NCBI GenBank assembly: GCA_002245135.1
Contig: NGBS01000633.1
Location: 1-22,744, forward strand
Reading direction: 5' to 3'
Length of the DNA: 22,744 nt
DNA from: Proteromonas lacertae
Lineage: Eukaryota > Sar > Bigyra > Opalinata > Proteromonadidae
Numbering within the stretch: position 1 is the stretch's first letter; each line of letters starts with the position of its first letter. Under the pieces are notes generated by a model, which saw only the letters and a list, made by a program, of their open reading frames with translations, searched no databases and was not told the origin of the DNA. The translations under genes were made by a program, and so were the position numbers. Positions 16,150 to 22,744 of this stretch are shown piece after piece.

Positions 16150-16500
16150 CTTGGATTGAGTTGAAGTTATTTGATTCCTTGAAGGACAGGTGTCAGTGTT
16201 GACCTTCTGGTTCTTGATACGATTGATCTTCAGTTGATACTTATCCTCGGGATTGCCTTTACGTTGTTGCATCTGCTGAATAAACCATGAGTAGTTCTTG
16301 AGTAGATCTGCCTTTGATCATCGTCCACAACTAAGGCAACCCAATGCCCAATTGTACTCTCAGCACTTGAAGTTGTAAGAGTATTGAGGATGCATATCCC
16401 ATCTACTTGTTCCTTTGCTCTGGAGGTCTTGCTTAAGATGATCCCATAAGAAGACTCCAGCAAAGTACTCATACTTGTCTGAGTAATTATCATTTTGACA
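16150..16500 (-). pseudogene. penton-like gene remnant (element C)
   Basis: Placed upstream of the capsid remnant as in element A. Only short patches of possible coding sequence remain and likeness to the penton-like protein is weak, so the call rests mainly on gene order. Confidence 0.3.
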
Positions 16501-17075
16501 ATTTTTGCATTTTATTGTTAACAACATTCTTAAACATTTAATTTGGAAAACCTCTGCTAATTTTCTCTTCTCAAAGTAATATAATTCATTAACTTTCTTT
16601 TCTTAAATTTGATTTTATTAAAAGTTGAATCCCAATTAACAAGTCTTTGTTATTTATAATTCCAATGAATAACTGGCTTTTCCTATATTTAGATTACCAC
16701 CTATTGGTTCATATATACTTTTTTAAGTTTTCTTTGTTATAACTATGAACTATCTTGTTATAGTTATTCAATATTTAATTATAGCAAGGTATTTCTCCCC
16801 ATCTTTTTCATTTTGACATTTCTCAGGATTAAGTAAAGGTAAATGGTCTTTTTGATATGTCAAATAACAAAGATTGACAAAATTTAAAAGTCAAAGAATT
16901 TTGTGAATGGAGTAAATGTTTCAGTACTTGGGGATGTTTCAGTACAATGACTGTGACATTAGAAGTAGCCAGGAAGCTATTCACTATGTAACGTTCAGCT
17001 CATAGTAGTAATAAACATCCCTTCCTTGAGGGGTATAAGCGCAGTAATCGGAGGTTAATTTCATAACATATTAAT
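16501..17075. other. gene-free spacer between element C and the sugar-transferase run
   Basis: Mostly AT-rich. It has a short inverted pair ATAACTAT/ATAGTTAT around 16,740-16,770 and two close copies of ATGTTTCAGTAC near 16,916 and 16,934. No gene could be supported. Confidence 0.4.
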
Positions 17076-17936
17076 TTGAAAATTATATATATATTTATTT
17101 TACTTGTTCTTTTAATTCTATTAGATGTTAGTTTGATAAATTTATTGAATAATTATAATAGAAATTGTCCTTTAAATTATAAGTTACTTGCTTCTGGATC
17201 TTCAGATAATCATTTTCATTTGTTACTACTGTTTTTATATCGCATATATGTTGTAGAGGAAAATATATGTGTTGTTATATGGAATTTAGGACTTTCAAAG
17301 AGAAATTTACAAATATTAAATCAAGCAAAAATATACGTAGAAAGAAAAGATCTTATTGTTGATATTTTGGATTTTAATTATTCAAAATATCCTAATCATT
17401 TTAATATAAACAAAAATGCTGGTTACTATTCTTGGAAACCATTTGTTATATGGGATACTTATACTAAATATAAAATGACTATGCTTTGGCTTGATTGTGG
17501 TTGTTTTATTCATCATAAACTAGATTATGAATTTAAAGAAATTGTTAGAAACAAGATATTTACAATTAATGCTACATGCAAAATTAAGAAATGCACTCAT
17601 AATTTACTATTGGATTTGTTAAATGTAGAAACAAATTTGTATAATAAAACAATGTGTTCAGCTGGAATTATAGGATTATTCTATTACTCTGAAAAAGCAA
17701 ATTACATATTTAATTTATGGAAAGCTTGTGCTTTAATCAAAAATTGTATTTCACCTCCTGGGGCAAACAGAGCAAATCATTTGCAGGATCAAAGTGTTTT
17801 GTCTATAATTCTTTATAAAAATAATATAAATTTCAATAATAATAAAGGAAAAGATTTTACCATACATTTTGATAAACTATATAATCAATATAATGAATCA
17901 AAATTTCTTTATTATTTAAAAGTAATTACAAGTTAG
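17076..17936 (+). CDS. DUF1647-like glycosyltransferase, membrane-anchored
   Basis: The frame encodes about 286 residues. A hydrophobic signal-anchor (IIYIFILLVLLILLDVSLINLL) at residues 3-24 implies a type II Golgi protein. The body carries AGYYSWKP at 115-122, LWLDCG at 137-142 (acid-containing loop in a GT-A-like core), CSAGIIG at 195-201 and LQDQSVLSIIL at 237-247. This motif order is that of the DUF1647 glycosyltransferase-like family of eukaryotes. The body looks complete, but no ATG precedes the anchor in frame and the first codon is TTG; the true start may lie in a short upstream exon, or the gene may be decayed at its 5' end. It is the first of five same-strand glycan genes. Confidence 0.65.
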   Translation: MKIIYIFILLVLLILLDVSLINLLNNYNRNCPLNYKLLASGSSDNHFHLLLLFLYRIYVVEENICVVIWNLGLSKRNLQILNQAKIYVERKDLIVDILDFNYSKYPNHFNINKNAGYYSWKPFVIWDTYTKYKMTMLWLDCGCFIHHKLDYEFKEIVRNKIFTINATCKIKKCTHNLLLDLLNVETNLYNKTMCSAGIIGLFYYSEKANYIFNLWKACALIKNCISPPGANRANHLQDQSVLSIILYKNNINFNNNKGKDFTIHFDKLYNQYNESKFLYYLKVITS

Positions 17937-18158
17937 ATATACTTAACATATAAATAATGCAAAAAAATAGTAATAATAATAGATTCAACTAGCTTTTAGT
18001 AAATCATAGAGTATAATTTGTTTCTATGAGATTGAAATTTAAACTAAAGCTTTCATTGATAAGAAATGAATATATATTTCTTACAAAAAATATTATTATA
18101 TACTAGATGAATAATATATACCAACATTTCATGAATAATAAAAGCTTAAATTGTTTAT

Positions 18159-19127
18159 ATGATAGTTTATATTAAGTATGTATTATACATTTATATTTTA
18201 AATATCATTCTTATAATTGTTTATTTTAATACTTATTCATATATTAAGATTAGTAATTCTAAAAAGAATGAATTATTTTTAAATTATATATTATTCTGTA
18301 ACAAAGGCTATTTTAGTAGTTTTATTCAATATAAACCGTGCAGATCATGTGGATTAGGGAATAAGTTATTAGGTTTGATAAGTTCAATTGCTTATTCAGT
18401 TTCATATTCTAATGCACTTAAAATAAGCAATTGGACAAGTCTATGGTGGTATTTTAAATTTCCCTTAAAAAATGATCCAAAATGCTATTCATTTAATAAA
18501 TCCTTTGTTGGACATTTTTATGGAATATTAAATGTAATTGAAAATGACAAAACTAAATTGTATCTATTAAAACATGGCGCTATTAGCAATAACAATGTCA
18601 TTAATATGGTTAATGAACTAGCTTACAGAATATCATCAATATTTTTACAAATAAGTGATTATATACAAGACAAAATTAAGAGAATTCATTTAAAACACTG
18701 TAATATTGGTATTCATATTAGGACTGGCAAAGCAGATGGAAAAGAATATAAGTTGCATTATTTAAGATATAATGATACTATTGATATTCTTAAATATGTT
18801 AATAATAATGATAATAATAATTCGATTATATTTATTAGTTCTGACTCGCCTAATACAAAAATAATTTACAAAAGATATATTAATAAATTGTATTATACAA
18901 ATTCAACTATATGCAATTCTGGGTATGGTTTATTATCTGATAATAATAATTGCGCTATAGAAGCAGTCATCGATTATTATATACTTAGTAAATGTGAAAA
19001 ACTCATCTTAACAAGATGCAGTTCTTTTAGTTTGATAAGTCTTTTTGCAAATGATATTAGTTTTAATAAACAAACAAAATACATATATTTTGGTAAATGC
19101 AATAAACATGTGAAACTTTACAAGTGA
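18159..19127 (+). CDS. fucosyltransferase-like protein, membrane-anchored
   Basis: The 322-residue protein starts at ATG 18,159 with a hydrophobic anchor (residues 5-23) of a type II Golgi enzyme. The body shows GLGNKLLG at 65-72, the usual opening motif of fucosyltransferases with a GT-B-like fold; GIHIRTG at 184-190, the HxRxG donor-binding motif; FISSDS at 225-230; and a late CEKLILTRCSSFS segment near 279-291 matching the family's third conserved motif. The overall pattern is of GT37/GT23-type alpha-fucosyltransferases; the exact linkage cannot be told. The frame is intact. It follows the DUF1647-like gene by 222 bases and precedes the GT92 gene by about 75. Confidence 0.7.
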   Translation: MIVYIKYVLYIYILNIILIIVYFNTYSYIKISNSKKNELFLNYILFCNKGYFSSFIQYKPCRSCGLGNKLLGLISSIAYSVSYSNALKISNWTSLWWYFKFPLKNDPKCYSFNKSFVGHFYGILNVIENDKTKLYLLKHGAISNNNVINMVNELAYRISSIFLQISDYIQDKIKRIHLKHCNIGIHIRTGKADGKEYKLHYLRYNDTIDILKYVNNNDNNNSIIFISSDSPNTKIIYKRYINKLYYTNSTICNSGYGLLSDNNNCAIEAVIDYYILSKCEKLILTRCSSFSLISLFANDISFNKQTKYIYFGKCNKHVKLYK

Positions 19128-19202
19128 ATGATTATATAGAAATGTTTATTGTAAAATACTACTATATTATACTTTTATTTTTGATAATATATTACAATTA
19201 TT

Positions 19203-20144
19203 ATGGAAAATTTGTTATATGTAGTGAAAATTCATTGTATATTAGTGAAATATATAAAAATGTATATATTTTTTTCATCATTTATTGATACACATAGGAA
19301 AGAAATAATACTATTATTATATATTAGATATGATGACTTGCATACTCTTTTCAATAATAGTTATCATAGTATAAATAATACATTTATATCTTTTAATGTA
19401 CTAAAACATTATTCAGGATCAAATAAATATTATTATAATGCTATAATAAAATATTCAAATATTAATAAAATTAAACAATTTAAAATGTTTTATAAATTTA
19501 TTATATTGAAAAACAATAGTAAAAAGAAATACGATAATATTATCTGCTTAACTACTTTTATCAATTATACTAAGTCAGATGAATTAGAATCATTTATAAG
19601 CCATTACATAAAAATAGGAATAACACATTTTGTTATATATAAAACTAGTTGTAACAAAAAGGTTGAGGATTTGATTAAGAAGTATATGGCAAAAGGTATA
19701 ATTACAATAATATCAGAATTCTTTTCTTCATCATCCAAAGTATTTCACTATGGTAACTATCTCCATGTATGGAAACATAATGATTGCTTTCATAGATATA
19801 AATATTATGCAAACCACATATTATTTGTAGATCAAGATGAATTACTTATAAGTAAAAATAAATTCTTACCTATAGATTCTGATATACTTTACTACCACTC
19901 TTATTTGCATGTATCTATAGGAAATTTAAGTAATTATTCCATTTGTCCTAAAACAGCATGGAAATATTTCATTTATAATACTAATTGCGTCAAGTATTTA
20001 GATATACACACCGTTAGTATTAAAAAAAAATGCTCAAAAGCTGTAGTTAATATTAATGATTCATATATACTTCATCATAGAATGGAATTACCTTGGTATT
20101 ATAAACAATGCAAATTTTTTAACAACAAATTTTTATCCTTTTAA
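19203..20144 (+). CDS. GT92-family glycosyltransferase (DUF23)
   Basis: The frame encodes 313 residues with GT92 marks in order: FSSFIDTHR at 24-32, DELESFISHYIKIG at 126-139, then FVIYK, NDCFHRYKYYANHILFVDQDE at 193-213 in which the DQDE is the metal-binding acidic motif, and ILHHR at 288-292. GT92 enzymes add galactose or related sugars to N-glycan cores in the Golgi. A hydrophobic membrane-anchor sequence that would fit this protein lies directly upstream from about 19,141 but in a different frame, so the first 20 residues given by this frame are doubtful and the gene is either decayed at its start or affected by an assembly indel in a T-run. Confidence 0.7.
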   Translation: MENLLYVVKIHCILVKYIKMYIFFSSFIDTHRKEIILLLYIRYDDLHTLFNNSYHSINNTFISFNVLKHYSGSNKYYYNAIIKYSNINKIKQFKMFYKFIILKNNSKKKYDNIICLTTFINYTKSDELESFISHYIKIGITHFVIYKTSCNKKVEDLIKKYMAKGIITIISEFFSSSSKVFHYGNYLHVWKHNDCFHRYKYYANHILFVDQDELLISKNKFLPIDSDILYYHSYLHVSIGNLSNYSICPKTAWKYFIYNTNCVKYLDIHTVSIKKKCSKAVVNINDSYILHHRMELPWYYKQCKFFNNKFLSF

Positions 20145-20203
20145 TTTATAGAACTGCTTCATAGTTTACATTAATAATGTTATGAAATGATATAAATATT
20201 AAT

Positions 20204-21113
20204 ATGAAATACTATGCTATTTTTTGTATAATATTTTATTTAATATATATTAAGTGTTTTAAAATTGAAAGAATAGTTAAAACTAGATACTTGTTAATAG
20301 TATATACTGTATTAATTGATACAAATGTTAGTGAAAGGAATAGTATTCAAATGTATGTGATTAAAAGGTTGATTTATTTAAATAAATTAATCTGCAAATG
20401 CGTTATATTTATGGATAATAATATTTATAATATAAATGAAATTGATATATTACCTATTCCAAAGTACTTATACATATAACATAATTTTTTTATAATCTAT
20501 ACATACTATAGGAAAAATAAATATGGAACGCCTATATTTGGTTGGTTACTGGCAAAATGTAAGTAAAAATTATAATTCAAATTATTATATGTATATTAAT
20601 GGAGACATTTTAGTATCTCCACAAATTACTCATTTTCTAGAAAAATTCTGCATTAAGTATAACAAAAGAAGAGTATATATTACAGCAGATAGACATAATG
20701 TTGATATAGATAATATAACTTATATTGATACAAAAAATCATAAAGAAATGTATCTTAGTGGAAGACAATATACATTATGCGGTCAAGATACATTCATTAC
20801 ATCGAAATATACATTTAATAATAATCAAATGAGCGTTTTGAATAAATTAGTTATTGGAAGAATAATAATTGATAACACAATTCTAGGTATGGCACTAAAA
20901 GATAAGAAATAATGGTAATCGATATGAGTAACTATATTCAAGCTATTCATTTACAATATTCGAAACTACATAAACATAAATACAAAGATTAAGAAAATAG
21001 ACTATTATTTTAATAGAGATGTTATTAATTATATGAAAAGTAATTTAACAAAATATGCATGTTTATATCACATACAAATGGGCTTAAATGCAAGTATTAA
21101 TATAATTGAATAA
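20204..21113 (+). pseudogene. nucleotide-sugar transferase-like gene, broken
   Basis: The first part starts at ATG 20,204 with a signal-anchor (YYAIFCIIFYLIYIKCF). Later conserved patches are NKYGTPIFG near 20,516, YYMYINGDILVSP near 20,580, DTFITSKYTF near 20,790, LVIGRIIIDNTI near 20,850 and MSNYIQAIHLQ near 20,930. These follow, in order, an uncharacterised eukaryotic family of membrane-anchored GT-A-like transferases in which YGTP, the IN-D/GD acidic loop and the VGR..DN motif are constant. The patches do not lie in one frame. One change of frame is explained by a possible 48-base intron; at least two others are breaks or assembly indels. It is fourth in the glycan gene run. Confidence 0.55.
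20464..20511 (+). other. candidate 48-base intron in the fourth glycan gene
   Basis: It begins GTACTT and ends CATACTATAG. Its removal places the conserved NKYGTP motif in phase with the upstream anchor part. It is short, like the two introns proposed at 10,420 and 10,608. Confidence 0.35.
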
Positions 21114-21589
21114 ACAATACTATAATTCATTACAATTTTCATTCCTTGTCCCTTTTACCGAGCAATGTATGGCTATATAAATGATAAAAAACAATATTTT
21201 GATATAATGAAATATCTACTATGATTATAACTTCATATATTCTATACAAAACATTTTCTGGCTTGTTTTAATCGAGATTTATATTTTAATGTCCTTACAA
21301 CCGAGAATAAGAAAGAACATAATCCAAAATTTTGTATAATATAATTTTACCTATATTCTCATTAAATATGATATGGGGTGATAATAGTAAAACAATTACA
21401 AAATTTTATGCTACATGAAAAAAATTCTTATTATAAAATAATTGTCACCACAATTATGAAAGTTAATAACCAATATTGAATGTTTTAAATGGAAACCATA
21501 TTGTATAGCAGAATATATAGATATTATTCTGTATTTATAATTACTTTATTTATATTATACTAGAGATTAAATACCTAAAATTTTCGTTT
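21114..21589. other. AT-rich spacer, no gene seen
   Basis: The stretch between the fourth transferase and the methyltransferase remnant contains no convincing frame. Short phrases such as WKPYCIAEYI near 21,490-21,520 hint at decayed coding sequence, not assignable. Confidence 0.3.
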
Positions 21590-21796
21590 ATAGATAAAAA
21601 TGACTTTACATTATTATCATATGAAAAGATAAAAAATGTAAGACATATAATCCGCCAGATAGTGAAAAACAAAATTGATGGAGATATATTGAAAGCAGGA
21701 AATTGAAGAGGAGATACAATGCTATACATAAAAGGTGTACTTATGGCATCTGGCGTTGATAATAAACAAATGTGGATGTTAGATAAAGTAAAATGA
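21590..21796 (+). pseudogene. TylF-type O-methyltransferase remnant
   Basis: One frame gives FTLLSYEKIKNVRHIIRQ, then KNKIDGDILKAG, RGDTMLYIKGVLMASGV and QMWMLDKVK. This is the N-terminal half of the TylF/MycF (macrocin O-methyltransferase) family, where a GD-E-GV-RGG SAM-binding loop is followed by a helix and a VW-DSFEG strand. These enzymes methylate sugar hydroxyls. The remnant is short and has in-frame stops, and the catalytic C-terminal half is not seen. It is last in the same-strand series with four sugar transferases, which fits a glycan-methylating role before decay. Confidence 0.55.
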
Positions 21797-22744
21797 GGTT
21801 TTATTCTTTATCTAAAGTAAAAAAGCTTATTTGAAGTATATAAATTAAGTAAGGTGTAAATGTTATTTACATAGGGCTGTATAAATCTGTTTGCGTATGG
21901 AGGTCTGGCTGAAACTATCAGTTTGGTCTTTACCGGTCGGTCAAACATATCAAGCTAAATTTATTAAAATCTACTTTATTCTTTGTTGCTATTTGTAGCA
22001 TATAAATTATTAGATAATACAACTACTTTTTCCTTATATTTTGCTTTTCAATTTTGAGTTAGTATTGTCATATAAAATATTAATGATATAATTTTTAAAT
22101 CTATTTCTTTTCTTATTCTTATATTTACTAATTCCTCTAGAATTAAAACTAATATCAATTATCACATTCCTCTTCTATTTTCACTATATTAATTAATATA
22201 TACTTTTATTATTCAATATAACCTGACATAGACAAATTTGATTAAATACACCTCTATAAATGTTTCTAACATTATCAGAAGTTAAATAAAGAAGCATAGA
22301 TAGTACTGATATCACAACAACCCACTCTAAATGATTGTAAGTGTGAAAAATAGAAATACAGCAAAATACATTTTTATCAAGCCCAAAAGTTTGTCATTTT
22401 TCTTTCAAATTTTTAATATCATTCTAAACCATATATTAAATATATAACGTAATAGTATTATTCATTGGAAAATATAAAATCAAATTACAAGAATAAAAAC
22501 GCATCGACCGTCGTTAATTCGGTTTTTATAGAATGATATAATAGCTTAATGTTTTGTTTATGTACATGATTTTATGATTTGAAATACATACTACAAAAGA
22601 GGTCAGCTAATAGTTACTAGATGACACTGTTGGTTAGTGTTATTTTGAAAACCTATGACAAAAAGGTCATGACCGATTTATACAACTCTGGAAAAAAGAA
22701 TAACATTAATAATGAACTTATCTTTGTAAAAGATTATCCAAATA
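21797..22744. other. AT-rich tail of the window, no gene
   Basis: No supported open frame. The only structure noted is the pair of hAT-like ends at 21,871 and 22,690 and a CpG-rich island-like patch at 22,500-22,520. Confidence 0.4.
21871..22690. mobile_element. possible non-autonomous hAT-like DNA transposon remnant
   Basis: The left end has AGGGCTGTATAAATCTGT (21,873-21,890). The right end, read in reverse complement from 22,690, has CAGAGTTGTATAAATCGG. Both match the CAGRGYTGTATAAATC type of terminal repeat often seen in hAT elements, and both are followed by GGTC-containing sequence. No matching 8-base target duplication was found and the interior has no transposase, so this may be an old MITE or coincidence. 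Confidence 0.3.

Larger units (their letters stand above)
13874..16500. mobile_element. old Polinton-like element C, heavily broken, interrupted by a MITE-like element
   Basis: Remnants of the packaging ATPase, major capsid and penton genes lie on the minus strand in the same order and orientation as in element A. Base composition is plainly richer in G+C than everything around it, so it came from a separate invasion by a relative with different codon use. It carries many breaks and is compacted compared with A. The 14,274-14,726 inverted-repeat element lies within it and is AT-rich. Age is judged old from the degree of decay. Confidence 0.65.

Noticed and set aside
16890-17040. Trp/Cys-containing phrase resembling a thrombospondin type 1 repeat
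   Set aside because: Only about 25 residues, cysteine spacing does not fit, and the frame closes soon after.
21590-21796. Reassignment of TGA to Trp, suggested by in-frame TGA in the methyltransferase remnant
   Set aside because: Well-kept genes in the window use TGG for Trp, and the fucosyltransferase-like gene ends with TGA; decay is the simpler explanation.

Overview
The window is AT-rich eukaryotic DNA. It holds one fairly well-kept Polinton/Maverick-like (adinto-like) virus element, remnants of two relatives, and a same-strand run of sugar-transferase genes. The eukaryotic reading rests on protein families (packaging ATPase, capsid set, protein-primed DNA polymerase tail, GT92 and fucosyltransferase-like enzymes with N-terminal membrane anchors) and on candidate GT-AG introns of only 28, 33 and 48 bases. 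The host cannot be named from sequence alone; an intron-poor or tiny-intron, AT-rich lineage is implied. No rRNA, tRNA or CRISPR array was seen.

Bases 1 to about 11,560 form element A, which runs off the left edge. Its minus-strand virion block is a membrane-anchored protein, an FtsK/HerA-type packaging ATPase, a major capsid protein and a penton-like minor capsid protein, in that order along the + strand. Around it lie small unknown genes, two basic DNA-binding-type proteins, a one-pass membrane protein and a polyserine-tailed protein. A repeated promoter-like motif (ATAATRTCAATA) sits before several genes and becomes a 22-base palindrome between two divergent pairs. No polymerase, integrase or protease of element A lies in the window. 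The right end (9.9-11.5 kb) holds an acidic, probably spliced gene and several perfect or near-perfect hairpins.

Bases 11,561-13,873 (element B) hold a partial protein-primed DNA polymerase facing a broken coiled-coil gene. Bases 13,874-16,500 (element C) are visibly richer in G+C and contain old remnants of the ATPase, capsid and penton genes in the same order and orientation as element A. A 453-base inverted-repeat element (MITE-like, 176-base arms) sits inside it. A G-rich palindromic repeat marks the A/B and B/C joins.

Bases 17,076-21,796 carry five + strand genes in a row: a DUF1647-like transferase, a fucosyltransferase-like protein, a GT92 transferase, a further broken transferase, and a TylF-type sugar O-methyltransferase remnant. 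Together they look like a glycan-building set. The last kilobase is AT-rich with faint hAT-like transposon ends and no gene.
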